Shown here: positions 11,601 to 26,600 of the stretch, piece by piece
How positions within the stretch are numbered: position 1 is the first letter of the stretch
Layout of the letters: every line of letters starts with the position of its first letter
Assembly: GCA_936440205.1 (NCBI GenBank)
Contig: OW387149.1
Coordinates: 11,986,114-12,050,113, forward strand
DNA length: 64,000 nucleotides
Source: Lepidonotus clava
Taxonomy: Eukaryota; Annelida; Polychaeta; Phyllodocida; Polynoidae
Reading direction: 5' to 3'
Program-made: the position numbers and the translations under genes
Notes under the pieces: model-generated
The model's input: the letters and a program-made list of their open reading frames with translations, nothing else
The model's database searches: none
What the model was told of the DNA's origin: nothing

Positions 11601-14600
11601 TAGAATAACTGATTATAAATATTTCACTTCTTAACCAGTAAGAAATAGAAATGCCTTACAATTTTCACTACTTCATGGTTTTAAGGAAATCGTCAAGGGG
11701 GAATCGAAAAATAATTTGTTACTCGAAGTGTTCAGTGATGTAGTTTATGCGGGCCAGGTTCTGACCTCCTCGTCCACCACGTTGCCGGTCAGACACAACC
11801 TCAGTGTCGGGTTGGCCACGATCTGGTCCGTACACAGGGCGGTTGTCTGGGTCCCTGTCGATGACCAGCGGGGTATTTTCCCTCTTGGCAACATTGTGGA
11901 GACAACAGCAGGCCACTATTATCTTACCACAGACGTCGGGGGTGTGGAGCATGTAACCTCCCGAGTCACCAACCACTCTGTAGTCAATTATAAAAGTTGT
12001 ATTTTATTAGTGCATGTTTCAAGATCGATACCATCAAAAAGGGTATATCAGGTGTCCACATAATGACTACATTATTGTAAAGAAGGATAGAACTTGCTAA
12101 TTAACAGTATGATTAACTGTTTAAGTATGTTTTTTATTCTGAACAAATGATGAAAGTTCTACTCGAAAGACACGGTTTAACTAGTACATTTTAACCTCTT
12201 CTTATTGTTGTATTTCGACTTGAACTAAATTTTAACAGATTTTTTCAGTCCATCTTTTGGTTTTTAATCATTTATTTTAGTTCAAGTTGAGCGTAAATGG
12301 GTCCAATAAGTTTGAAATCTTTATGGTAATAATTTGGGGGTTACCTGAATCGTTGCTTCAGAGACCCAAAGGTGTTTTCAACAACCACCCTTTTTGGCCT
12401 GTGCCAGGCGTTGTAGTCAAGGTCTGCTTGTCTTGTTGGATTCATGACTGGCACGAATAGGAAGTCCCGCTGAGGATAGCTAAAAAATTAATAGAGTAAT
12501 TCATGTTATATATTTGACATCGTTACTAGTGACTTCGGATTTACATGTTAATCACATATTAACCCAAGTGCGACAACATAATAACGCTGTCTTGTAATTG
12601 TAAAAGAATTTTACGATTCAGGAATTCTGTTTATGTTCTTAGTTAGGGTGCGAGCACAGGATACTAAGATATTATGTTTGACTTTGAAAATAAAAGGATA
12701 TTTCAACTTTTGTCGAAAATCCTAATTTTGTTTCACTTATTTCAAGATCACACTTCTTAGAGATGTCAATAAGTAAATGCAGAAAATAACTTACCCGTTG
12801 TCACCCATAATGAAATGCTCCCCGAAGAATCCTTGCTCACCCAGTCGACTGATTTCGGTGGTGCTCAATATGCCGGCATCATTGCAGGATCCTGGCCAAC
12901 ATGGATCGACATGCAAGATGCGTTGGTACGCGTCGGCAACAACCTGTTCAATATCAAAAAATATTCAAAATTATTATCCTATCTTATGGGCTTAGAAAAT
13001 AAATTGCATTTTACAACCAACAGCTGCGCTGAAATAACAGTTTATACTATTGATTTTTGTAAAAGAGGAACAATATCTTATTTACAAGTATTTCATTAAT
13101 TGATAAAATTTGAAAAATGTATATCTTCAAATTACAAAAAAAGGATTACTGAAATTGGAAATATTGAAGGCTCCCTTACCATCACATTTATACTGTGATA
13201 CTGTTTACGGTTCACGTACTGGTACTCCACAGTGGCCGACGGACGTCGTATGGAAACATGGGTACCGTCGATTACCCCAAAGATTTGTGGAAGCCCAAAA
13301 CGCTGAAGAAATTCTTCTTCCTTCTCTTCGCGGGCATCTCGGCTGAACGGGAAGGAGATGTACTCTTGCTGGTGGCAGTAAAAGTACTCCGCCACCTGCA
13401 ACACCGCACGTGACACTGTAGTTTTCTGTACTCCCTGGAAGTCACCGACGTTTGTGTAATCGGATCCGGTTGCAAAGTACCTCAGGGCCAGGCAGAACTG
13501 AAATAGAATAAGGAAAAATTAGTTCTAAGCAAGCGGAACACTAATGTTATAAATGATGACTTAATATATCGAGTTCATGTCCTGTTAAATAAATAAAGTA
13601 ATAATATTTTTTCTTAATACATTATTAGATACTTTCCTAAGTGTTCTAGAAGCAGTAAAAATGATTTAATTCTGTGGTTCCTGAATTCTTTAAATAAATC
13701 TTCTAAAAGGGTTCTACCAATGTCAACAAGCATTTATTTTTCAATAAGGACACTAACAATTAGGCATACTAAGTGATATCTAATGGATATTTGGATTGAA
13801 TATGTAATAAATACACTAAGACCATTGGAGTTGAACAATGGTTAAGCTACGTCAGCAATGATTTGTGTCAATATGTTATAACAGTGGTCGTTAACACAAC
13901 ATGTCTAGGTTTATTCCTTTTACCTTTTATTCATTTTTTGTAATAACAAAAATAAAATACAGAATTATAATAAATTAAGAGATTACTCTGTAATTATACA
14001 AGATTTTTCTTTATTTATTTGACAAAAATGGACAATAATTTATTTTGTGTTTATGATTGAGGATGACTTTTAGTAATACTGACATAAGAAGGTTGTGTCA
14101 ACAAAGAGTACTTACGCGTTCAGGTACAGAGATACCGCCGCCCTGGCTCGAGCCTGAGGTAGAACAAAAGCCCGCATCGTAGAAAGCTTTTGCCAGGCGT
14201 TTAACGATTGGCTTACGAAGCCGATAGCGGGAGAGGAACTTGGCCTTACTAAACCTTGTGAATGGGTTGATTCGAGGGTAAACCTCCTTCTTCTGGCGTG
14301 GTTTCTTCGGAGCCATGTTACCATTGACTGTATATGACTGTGTCTCACGTGATATTGACAACAAATAACTATTTCCCGCCATGTTTCAAAACCGTCAATT
14401 TTATTACAAAAATCAAGAGTGACAAAGATAACTTAACAACGATATCGCAACAAGGATGTCCTTGTTTCACACCATTTATTATGCGACGGGGTTGGTCGCT
14501 TTTGCTAGGATTGGCACATTGAAAACCTTAAGGATATCGCTGTTGCGAGAGTTGAATCTAAACCCTCGCTGTGGTCTCGCTGTTGCGAGCGTTTGGTTAT

Positions 14601-17600
14601 GCGACGGAGCACAGTGGCCTGTTACAGAGTGACCAATTCTAACAGCAATCAGTTTACAATTACAACAAGGAAATGTTTTCTAACAAGGACATCTTCCTTA
14701 TTACGAAACAATTATATCTTTTTTTCTACTGGATCAAATAGAATCCCGTAAATTGATGTTAAAATGGGCACTGTAGGATTAGTTCCTGTAAAGATTAGAT
14801 GTTATTTATTACATGTTATGTTATGCATTCTAAATAGTTTCTTTTGTGGTCCGTCGCATAACCCCCCTCGCTGTTGCGAGGGTTGTCCACTACAGCAAGA
14901 CCTCTCCCTGTTCAACAGCGAGTGTATCCAACTTTCCTCGCTGTTGCGAGGGTTGGCACACCCCAATTTTCAATGTATTGGGGGGGCATTTTGGGGTTGG
15001 AATTATTACATTTTGCTTTCACTGTATGTTAAATGTGTCCATTGGCTTATGAAATGTATAGGAGGCAAGTGGCGGTTATGTATTTATCAGTCAAATAAAT
15101 GAATCCAAAAAATGTACAAAACCATCGCTGTTGCGAGGATTGAAACAGTGCAAACCTTAAGGATATCGCTGTTGCGAGACTTAAATCTAAACCCTCACTG
15201 TGGTCTCGCTGTTGCGAGGGTTTGGTTATGCGACGGAGCACAGAGGGTGAAAACGTGCAAAAACGTGTATGACAACAATCAGATTAATAAGGAAAGGTTT
15301 CCTTGTTATGAAAACGTTCTTAACAACGGAACTCATTGTGCAACGGGCCACAGAACTTGGCCAACTCTATCCTGCCGACTGTTAAGCACTGATGCATATC
15401 AAGACAGTTTGATAATTTGACACTGATAACTGCCTTGAGTCTGCTAACTCGGTCAGCCATCTCAACATTGCCCTGTGGCCCGTTGCACAATAGAATTTCG
15501 TTGTGAGGATCAAGTTAAGATATCTTAGCAAAAATGTTTGTTGTTACGATTTTACAAAAATAGTAAAATCTCTAGTTCTAATGAATGAAATTGGATTCTG
15601 TAAATTGATGCAAAAAGGGGAAAAAATAGAAAAAATTCAGTAAAAGTTACAGCTCTCTGGGGGCATTCTAAATATAGACAAAAAATTGTTGCAAAACGAT
15701 CACTGGTACAAAAATATTATTTTCGTTAATAATATTATTTTCGTTGCTAGGAAACCCATTGTGCAATGGACCACTGTGGCCCGTTGCACAAAAGAATTTT
15801 GTTGTGAGGATCAAGTTAAGATATCTTAGCAAAAAGTTTTGTTGTTATGATTTTATTTTGATGATCTCTGGTTCTAATGAATGGAATGGACTTCTGTAAA
15901 TTGATGTAAAAGGGGAAGATTAGTGAATTTCAAAATGGTTCTATGCTTAGAGGCTTCTATTGCTGTTTAACCCTTTCCCTGCTCCACCAACATCTATTGA
16001 AGACTTAGAAAACTGCCTATGAACTGTATTGAATAACCTCAAAGTACACTACATAAATACGCACACATCGCCCTATCTAGACATTATTCAAGCTACATAT
16101 AATAGATGAGAAATTACTTTCAACCTTTTTATCATTAGATTTACTATAATTATTGTAGATGATTTGAAGATTTTAAATGAATAATTGAGATTTTTTTCTT
16201 AAAATATTAGCTTTGAATACACATTTATTGGCACTTTTTGGCATTCATTGATAAGATGCCTCAATGCATATGGCTTTTTTTGGCTGGTGATGCCTCAGCG
16301 CATCTGGCGTCTTTTGGCTGGCAATGCTTCAATGGATCTGGCACAGTGAAAGGGTTAATGTTTATCACATAATTATTTCACCGAGAAAATCTCCAACAAA
16401 AAACACTTTCTTTCATGATAATGTAGGGAAAGGTGTGGCAATTTTTATGTTTTCATGATGATGTTAGATTTTTGGATTTATCTTTAATAGACACTTTTAA
16501 ATTTTCAGCCACGCAAAACCACCGTTGTTCCATATGGTTACTTTGCAGTCGCAATGAATGACAACAGCATTTCATTGCTTGCAATTGACTCAGAGATAAC
16601 ACCCCAGAGTAAGTTGCCCAAAATTACATTTATAGTTACATAATTCCAAGGAAGAAGTTCTTAAAACACACCCTTCTCATGACCCTGTGCAGAGACATCA
16701 GTACATAGGTGGCGGGATAGGGTTATAGAGGGAATGTGCTGAAAGTGAAGAGTTGACCTTGCTTTTAAAGAATCTTTTAAAGAATCTGTAGGCTAGCCTT
16801 TGATAATATAATTATAGTGTATTATTATATGTTCACCAGTGGAAAATGTTTCTTGAACTGAATAGTTAAATATCTTAGCAAAGAAAACTTTATCAGAAGG
16901 GAATTCTTTAACACTATTTTGCCATTCCCTACTCTTGCCTTGCATTTATAATTATCATTGGGGGTTGGGTTTCTGAGGGAATAGGTGTGGCAGCCGACAT
17001 CATGGATAATCTTAAGGGGACTGGGGTACTTGGGACTAGGGAGGGATGTGGAATACAGCACTGTAAAAAATAACTGTAACTTTGATGGTTATAATACTGT
17101 AAACCTCTACAGTATAATACCGTATTTCATTTGATGGCTATCGACTGTAATATCATTGCAATTAACAGGAGATAACTGTATTTGTTACAGAAATTACCTT
17201 TACAGTAATATGCTATATTTGGGAACTCTCACAGATTCAGACACAGACAGATTCAGGTGGCACAGCATTTTAAAAAGGATGTTTAGAATTTAAATGTGTT
17301 TAGAGTATAAACATGTTTATAATCTAAATACATTGAACCATATCTCTTTAAAACCTACACACTTCTAAACAGATATTGGGTTAGCTATGCTTATAATCTA
17401 AACACACAACACCAGTTGTGCTTAAAACCTAAACACTTTTAACCTCTAAACATGTCTTGAATAATACATGTTTAAATTTAAACACTTAACATCAATTGTA
17501 TACTGGTATGGAAAAGAAAAATTGACACTTTGAGATTAGAAGCCACATTCTCCACATTCAAGGTAGAAGCCTAATTAACTGGACTAACTTGGACTGTATG

Positions 17601-20600
17601 CAGTGCACACTGTCATAGCGAGCACCAATGAATGGGACCAATACTACTAAACAGGTGCTCAGCATTAGACAGACCTAGATCTAACACTCAGCAACAGAGG
17701 TTCGTAGTAGGAGAGAACAGGTCTGCCATTGGAGTTGGGATTGCCCACCTCCTCCATGGTGCATTGGGGTGAATGGCTGAATACTGGTTCTTGGCAAGTG
17801 ACAGATTTTAGGTCAGTACTCTCACAACTGGGACAGGGTTTAAGATCAGGGACTGTCCCAGGAAACTGGGACGGTTGACAGCCCTGGAATACATGATTGA
17901 GCAAGAGCCGGAACCAGAATTCTAGTTGAAATAAATGCCAGTATATGAACTCATATATGCCCCTACACAGTATGAGTAGAATGCCAGCAACTAGCGAAAT
18001 GACCTACCATATTCACACTGTGACTGTTCCCCAATGCACACCAGTGTTGGCGTACATGTAGCTTGGGCGGCTTGGAGCTAACTTGAAATAATTAAAACTA
18101 TACAGTTTATATTTGTAAATACTTGCCTTTGTATCTTTGTTCCAGTACCATGCCCAAGTGATACCACAGAATGGAGAGGAACCTGTTTACGTGAGATAAC
18201 CGAACCTAGAACTTGGCACGATGCACATGCAACATGCTCCCACACAAATGGCCAATTGATTTACATTGCAAATCCATGGGACCAGGAAAAGATGAACAGG
18301 TTAGTAAATAATAATTATTGAAGTCTGTGCAAATACATAGCACTAAGCTTGACACCTGCAAACCGAAATCTTCAGGGTATGAAGTACATTTTTTAAATTT
18401 GATGTTTATGAGAATTCTTTACATAGAAAATCTGAATCCAGTCATATTTATCTATAAAATAAAAAGCCAGGTATCACATAATATCACACATGTTGAAGAC
18501 AAAATTATTTTGGGCAGAATAAGTGGTTTCTTTTCCTGTTTAAAGTATCATGCAAGAGAAGGTCTTATTTGGTGGAACGAGTTTAGGATAGGCAAAAGGT
18601 CTTCCAGACACATTTCTAGCTAGGTTTTTTTTTTGCACTTACACAAATTCAGGTAACTTTGTTTAGCTCATTGTTATTTTTTCAATCACAGACAGAGATG
18701 AGTGAAAACTTCTAAATTAATGAAGAACAATATTAGAATAGACATTGTTTCAATTTTTGATTTCAGATACCTGATGGCTTAAGTCTATATTTGACATGCC
18801 AATTTTAAAGATTAGCAGTGGATATTAAATTAAAACATGGGCATTTTAGAAATTTCAATTCCCTTTCAAATGACATATAGGATATGTGGTCTCATGCCAT
18901 GTTGTCCTAGAGAATCAAACAAATACAAAATCACCAGCACCAGCAAATTGTTATGCAGAGTACAGTTTTTACAACCAAGAAATCAATTTCAAACTTTAGA
19001 TAATGAAGCCAAATAAAACTAAATCATTCCACTGTCATTTGTCCCATGTACATTCCTTTTCTTGATATCATTGTTTTACATCCATTTGTTTTCAAATATC
19101 AACTACAGTTCAGCTGAGCCATGGTTAGGGATGAAATATAAAGAAAGCTACTGGAAGTGGCATGGCACTTGGAGAGATGATAGCAATGAGGGCAACTTTG
19201 CCAATTCACCTGTAAACATGACAACTGGAATATGTACCATACTGAATAAGGAAGGCTACTGGGAATATCAGACAGAAGTAATGTGCAACCAAAAACAGGC
19301 CTTCCTGTGTGAGCGTAGCCAGTTTGCGGGTAATTCATTGAAATTATTAATGAAAGTCCCAAACTCTGTTACTAATGCTGTTGAAAGAGGCAAAAAGTAA
19401 TGTTATTCTGTTTCAATAAGATATTGATTAATTATGTTGCTGTCTTTAAAATTGAATTAAATGAATTATTTGTATTGTTTTGAGCAAATCTGAAAGTGAC
19501 AGACAATGGGAGAGTAGGACATTAGGAGTTATACAGAAGTGATATTAAAAACTTGCCATTGTTTTTATATGAAAAATTGGTTACATCATTAATCATAGGG
19601 AGGCTTTGTCAATTTTATCTCATAAGGAAGATGTCCGGCTAAGTATGTCATGTGGTCTGACACCTGCCATAAACTCATTACTTCAAGAAAGAGTTTTGAT
19701 GCGGCCAAGGAACACTGCATAAAGGAAGGAGGCCACTTAGTGGACATTGCTGACAATGCAGAAGAGGAAGCCATCAATATCCTCAGGTACTTCAGTTGAA
19801 CTGAAGTGTAACCTTATAACAACTTTGCATAAAATCAATGACTTTGTGAATCAAATTCTTCTTCCTCTGCTTTACAACAATCTAATAATGCTGTCCAATT
19901 AATTCACAAAGTACACTGGAAATGTATAGGCCTGCTCAACAAAATCTTGTTGTCCTGATATTTCTGTTGTCTATTCCTAGTAATTAAGAGTACTCAGAGT
20001 GAATTATGATTTTTTCACAACGTGTGAATGTTATACCAAGAATGTGATTCAGCTATAAGCTTTTTATGTAAATCACACTTTCTATGTTCAAGGTGTAAAG
20101 ATTAATTATCTTTTCTAAACAGATCAGGAAAAGTTATATGGCTAGGCTATGCAAATTTCCTGTACTGGGAATGGTTGCCTACAGAGATTTCTGACTGGGA
20201 AGGCACTAAGCGCTTCAGGCCCTGGGCCCCTGGTAGACCTTCAAGAGAAGATCGGTGTGCCTTCATTAGGGCAGATGGCTTCTGGTCATCAACCAGTGAC
20301 TGTGATGAACTACGACCATCTGTTTGCCAGATCAAGAAGGTTTCAGGTAAACAATGTAGTATTGGGGGAAAAATCAAAGCAATATTTTGGGAGATTTCTT
20401 CATTCTGCATTATGCGTGGCATTTGAGCTGATTTAATGAATACAAACTTACGCATCTTTTTTTCATTCACATATCCACGAACTGCTCCAGAAAACAATCA
20501 TGCATCTAAAAAGTGATGTGTGAAAGTGTAAAAAGGATTCGTGACGGATCCATGACTGAAATTGTCCATATAAAAACATGTATAAAGTATAAATATTTAT

Positions 20601-23600
20601 ATAAAATACTTCATTTTATCTATTAGAAACAAATTGCAATTTAATCAGAGAGTTTTTAACCCCCCAAAAAATGTCACGAAACTGAAATTTTGTATTTCAC
20701 GATCCAAATTTTGGAATTGTGGGCACAAGATTCGTGAAATTTTTTTGGTTGCCAAATTTCAAACATCTTGAGGTGGAATATACCAGCAAAGACTCAAGAT
20801 CTTTGGCATCCTAAAAATCGTGAGCAAAAGATCGTGAGAATTCCTATCAAAATTTACCTACTCGCCATCTTTCTTACCTGAAATGGACACACTCGCAATC
20901 TTTAGCCCTAAAACTTCATGATCTTAGGCAATTTTGTCTGCCAATTAGTGGAATACAGCCTTTACATAACCTGTTCTGGGATCTGCGACCCACCCTTAAG
21001 AGAACTAAATTTAAATAATAAATACTGCTCCCTGCAGCAGGTGTCAAGACCAACCCAGAGCAGTCAGATACAAGGAAAGGAAGGGAATATCAATTACTCC
21101 AAATTTTCAGTACAGTCCGATTTCACAGGTCATCCAGTTTCACAGGAACATGCCAAGATTTCGGGACATTCCTGTTTTCCTATGTTAGCCCCAAGCTATT
21201 CAAATTGTGTTGTACTCCTAGATAAAAGAAATAAATAACCACAGTACTCCAGTTTTATTAACATTCATTAACAGGTTGTCATACCCTAGATCTAAAATAA
21301 ACAAGCTTTCCTAGTTGGGAATCCCTCCAAACAACTTTAGACCAATTTAAGTTGATGTCATTGATGTAATTATGTTGTGGGTGAAATCAATTGACCCTAT
21401 CTAAATCTAATGTTACTCTTCCAAACATTATTCCTATATTTTTATATGTTACAAAATGTTGAACTGCTACTGTATGCTATTGATGTTGTGTTGTTATTTG
21501 GAAGAGGCTTGTTATAAAGTATTGTTGGTTATTTCAATATGTTTTATTAATATCTCTACTTGGGAATGTGGGATCTTCTGTGTGTTAAGGGAGTGATGAG
21601 AATGGGTCTAAATAAACTTTACAAAAGTATGGCTGGTTAAATTCTAATCAGCTGGAAGAACATGCACACTTATACATGAAGTTAAAATATGATATATTTT
21701 TTAAAAAGAAGGCATGAATAAGAAACTTATGACTGCATGATATAACAGAATTGAGGCAGAAAGGTAAAATGCAACAATTCTTCTCCATGAATCTTCAGGC
21801 CTGCATTGGACTAGAGCAGAAGAAACAGAGTCAGGACCATGGGATTATGAACATGAGGCCTATGTGAAGGTCTTTGGCACAGAAGTAGTAAACTGTGGTT
21901 ACAAGCAGTATACAATGGGTGAGTTGAGCCTATATTTCACATACCGATTTGATGTCGCTGATTTTTTATTTTGTTTATTTTCACATATCATTTATTGCAT
22001 AGAATCCTACATGCTATATGATATTCAAAAGAGAATTATAAAGCACTTTTAATTACATTACATGCCTATGCTTAATATTTTTAGCAACTTTTAAAATCGG
22101 CAGCGAAATCAGCATGTGGAATATAGGCTTTATTATTGAACCAGTCCCTCCATGATTCAAACCCACAACATAGATTGCCAACCCTTACACTATGAAGCCA
22201 TATAGAGGATGAGAGGGGAACTAAAATAATGGTGTCATGACCTAATTTGCTGATTCCTACGGGTCCTTAAAAAAGCTGTTTAACAAATCAGCAACTAAAT
22301 GGACTGGCTTGTAACAGCCTATTTTGCTGGTTCTTGGTATGGCCTGATGTAAGTTCAGTGTGTAGACTGTAACATGTGAAACATGTGACATCATTTTAGA
22401 AGTAGTAGGGTAATCAAATTAAAGAAGCACCATCATCCTGCCGAAGCTAGGTTAACGTACCTTTGGGTGAGTTCAGGGATGTTGCAGTGTGCACAGTGTA
22501 TCTTATTCTTAGAATATTCTCTGATAACGTTATTCTCCAAAGCATCAATTTTTCATCAATTTTGTCCTGTTACGACATATCAGATTAATACAAGATCATT
22601 GCTCCTTTAAAGAACAGGTAGAGTTGCTTACTTTTTCATCAGATTTCCACCATTGCCAATAATGCAATAACTGATAAGCCTGATTATTTTCTGTCCCCAA
22701 AATTAGTGACATTACTTGAATATCATTAATGATATAAGGATTTTTTGTAACAGATGGGGGTGTAGATGGGGGGGTCCCATGTTGAATTTAAAAAACAGTC
22801 CTGTCGCCTGTTGTTATACCTCCGTTTAAAGCCCTGTTCCTTGTCAAATTTAAGAACTATCACTGTCACATGTCAGTATCTTTTTTAAACTTCTGTCGCA
22901 TGGTGAATTTAAGCAAAGGGCCATGACATTTGTCGCTTAATTGCCATGTCACCTGTTGAATTTAATAAACGGCCCTGTCGCCCTGTCGAATTTAAGAAAT
23001 GGCCTGTCGCGGTGTCAGATTTAGGGGTGTAGACCTATACAGATGGAAATGCTTGTTTGTTTGTTGAGGTAGTTTAACGTCCGGCCAACTCCAGCTTTCA
23101 ATAAACCGATTTAAAAAAAAAAAAAAAAAAAAACCTTATGGGTTCTTTCCAGACTGCTAATCATAATACACTAATTATAAGACACTGATTAATGAATGAT
23201 ATGCTTAGTCATTTCACTTAATATGGACACAAAGGAATGAATACTGTTACTGAGAATTTTTGATGCAGAAATCATTTAGATATTTAGACCAATATGAAAA
23301 TTGTATGCCTTTATGAGGGTTCAGCTATTTTTGTGTTATTACACTAAAACCAACTGTTACAAACATCCTGCTTTGTTGCAATAATTTCTATTCTAAGTAG
23401 CTTTTTAAACCTGAATGTTAAACTCCAAACTAATGCTATGAATTAATGGGTGACATTGATATAATGTCATTGTTGTTACAGCTGTGAACGTTTCCATATC
23501 TTGATAAATTAAGAGAATACAGTTGCTCAAAGTAGCAGCAGTAAAGTAAAGCTTATATGAATATCACAGCTGTTGAAATAAGAATAATGACAAACATGTC

Positions 23601-26600
23601 AACTCCCTTATTTATTGTATTAATTTTTTCAGGGAAAGTTGGCAGAAAAAACTGTTTGACCGAGAGACTGGGTACCAAATACACAGGAATACAAAATGAA
23701 ACTGTGTCAGGCAAGACCTGTCAACGTTGGGACAGCCAGACTCCACACACGCACAACTGGGATGTGCGTAAAAGTAACTTCAGGACATTGTCTGATGCTG
23801 AGAACTACTGTATTGGGGACGGGCAAAATGGCGGTCCTTGGTGCTACACCACTGACCCTGATACTGAGTGGGAATCCTGCAACATACCATTTTGTCGTGA
23901 GCTTCCCCTATATAACATATCATATGCACTGTTAAAAGCTTTCGAGCCCTTCTCTGAAAAGTTCCTCAATTCCCTGATAAAAGTAGCTAAAAAAAAGCTA
24001 ACTTAATCAAACTAAGTCCTTTGGTTATGAAATAAAATATGTACTTGCAATCTTTACCCAAAAACTTTATAATCATCATTGTTAATTATATCTGAATTTG
24101 AAAATAATGCCTTATACATTTTCGAAGTAATGTACAGCAACAAGCTTGGAACATGTAAAACCAAGCTTCTATGCCACCTCAGGCTGGTAGAATTGGTTGA
24201 GTCGGCATAGGGTGTTGCTAGGTGCGAGATCCTTATCAGTGCACCATGCGTTGGTGACAACAACTCCCTGGATACCACTGTAAAACTATAGGCTGGGAGA
24301 GCAGGAAAACAGAAAACATAACACAAAATGCTAAATATTCATCCCCTATTCATAAAACTTTCATATTATATTTATTTCACCAAAGTGGAGGTATTGATCT
24401 ATAAAACATGGTTGCAGCCTGACCAAGTTTCCCCCAGTGCAACCAAGTTTAATCTTTAACCATTGTGTCTACGGGCTTGTATTCACCAAACATGGCTGCC
24501 ACTGGACCCTGCAGCAGCACCACCTACGTGAAAGTGCCTGGATTACCAACTCAAAGAATATAGCTCACAAAGTCTCCCTTCCTGGAACATTACAAAATAA
24601 TTTTTTATCTCAGGAAAAACAATCCTAAATAACATTTTGCTACCTATGCAGTATAATTGCCAAATCCTTGGTCCTGTACGTTACACAGCTTGTAGCATAC
24701 TTAACCAAGCTATTTCTGCTGTAAATATGGCTTTATGTCTTGCTACTTTTCTACATTTTCATTATATTTCTGAGAATTAAGCCCCAAACCCACTAGGCAA
24801 TATTACCACCGCCGGGCACTGGGTGACTGGAAGAATGGGCGGCGTCGTCGTTGGGCAACTGTCATATCAAGCAATTTTGATATTTTTCCGCCCATTTTCC
24901 TGGCGATCCTTTCGACCATTGGCCGTCGGCTGTCAGCAAGAAATCACACCATACCCATAGGGCAGGCGCTGGGCAATCCATTAATAACCCAGTTGCCCAG
25001 CGACTTTACTTGCAATCCTATCAGTCACCTGTCGCCCATCAACAGTTGAGTTGCTTAGTGGGTATGGGGCTTTAATATCAGCAAAATTATACATTATCTG
25101 AATTGTCAATGTCTATACCTCCTGCATGTAATATTATACAGACAAAATAACCATGAAATTTGTGTCTTACAGAGGCCTCGACTTTAATTTACACTGTTTG
25201 AGGAGATTTCTTGAGAAAGGCTTTTTAAATCTTAATTGAATTTTATCTTTACTGGAATAGTACATAAAGTAATTTCAGAGGCTGTTTATGTAATGGCCAT
25301 TTGCACTTTCTCATGAATGCCATCTTTTGAATAATTGTTTCCACAAAACTTGCAAAACTTAATTTTCAAGACTGTGCATCTGTTCTGCTATCTTGAGAAT
25401 TTATCATATAATATATGTTATAGTATATTAAAGTGTACCAGATGTATTGTATGTCTAACAACAGGTCATGTGATGCAGAAGTTCTGTAAAACTTCAGCAG
25501 AGGGCTGGGAGTATGTTGGTAAATTGTCAAACACCTTGTATGGGACAAGATGCATGTTATGGAGTGACCAAACAACATATGCAGCTTCTGATTTCCCTGA
25601 GAAAAACTTGACTTCTGTAAGAAACTATTGCCGCAATCCTAGCAACTCCCCATTTGGACCATGGTGCTATACTTCTCCTGGCATACAAGAATGGTGCAAT
25701 GTAACACTTTGTGGTAAGAATCTGTAGATACAGCTTTGGAAAAGCAAAGGTGTGGTTAAAAGTAAATAATCTCCTTTTTCTATTATCAATTAAAGCTTGG
25801 TCCAGGTATACCACATCCCAATACTTCCACAAGCAGTGCTATGTCCTATGACTTTTATGTTCACAAATACATACCCTTACAAATGGCACCCCCTACACCT
25901 AGACTCTTTCTCTTTAAGAAAAGGAGAAAGGTTCCCCTCATCCTCTTGAAGCACACCTTTCACTCCCTAATATACTTATGTTTGACTCGTTTGGTGAGGG
26001 ATTTCGCTTCAAGAGAAAGAGGACATACATGTACCCCCTGATGGTTTACATCAATACTAAACCTCTATACATGTCTCAAGAAGAAAACCTCACCTTATGA
26101 GCCTCATGTGAGATATAACAGGGAGAATCTTTGCTCTTAAAGAGGAAGAGGCTATACCTTCCTCTTCCTCTTAAAGAGAAAGAGTCTAGGTGTATGGGGT
26201 GCAAATGTTGTGTGAATGTAGCATTTTCTGATTGTATCAAATGGGGGAAATGGAATATTGCATATCTAGTCTTTAGGTATACATGTGATTGGGCTGTATT
26301 GTGTAGTCCTGTATAGTACCATTATAAAAAAAAAAAAAAAATGTTTGGAGGCTAAATAAGATAATTAGTGTCAAGCATTCTTAGAAAATTGAAGCTACAA
26401 AGAAACCATGTATAGTAGGTCCCTTAATGCATCTAATGAAAGGATAATAGACCATCAGTCATGATTACTTTTCTATGTGCCTGTCCAGAAATGGTTCAAC
26501 CCTTTTTAATGAAACACTATTCATATAATATTATACATAACCACACACATGATATATAGAAAACACTGAGAATATACCAAATATGCATCTTTACAGATTT

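Larger units (their letters stand above)
3465..14611. mobile_element. 11.1-kb PIF/Harbinger-type DNA transposon with transposase and Myb-like partner
   Basis: Terminal inverted repeats read TGGTCCGTCGCATAAC at the left and, in reverse complement, TGCTCCGTCGCATAAC at the right (15 of 16 match). Both ends are flanked by CAG (3462-3464 and 14612-14614), a 3-bp target duplication. Inside are two convergent genes typical of PIF/Harbinger: a Myb/SANT-like protein (+, 3972-10961) and a DDE transposase (-, 11719-14316). It lies in intron 2 of the lectin-kringle gene. Its size is far above the usual 2-5 kb, mostly because of the partner's long coding exon. The CWG-type target differs from the usual TWA, so it may belong to a neighbouring branch of the superfamily. 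The transposase looks intact. The partner frame carries one in-frame stop. Confidence 0.88.

Noticed and set aside
18318-18623. 101-residue plus-strand frame in intron 4
   Set aside because: Starts after a good donor and would break the phase match between lectin half-domains; no homology seen.
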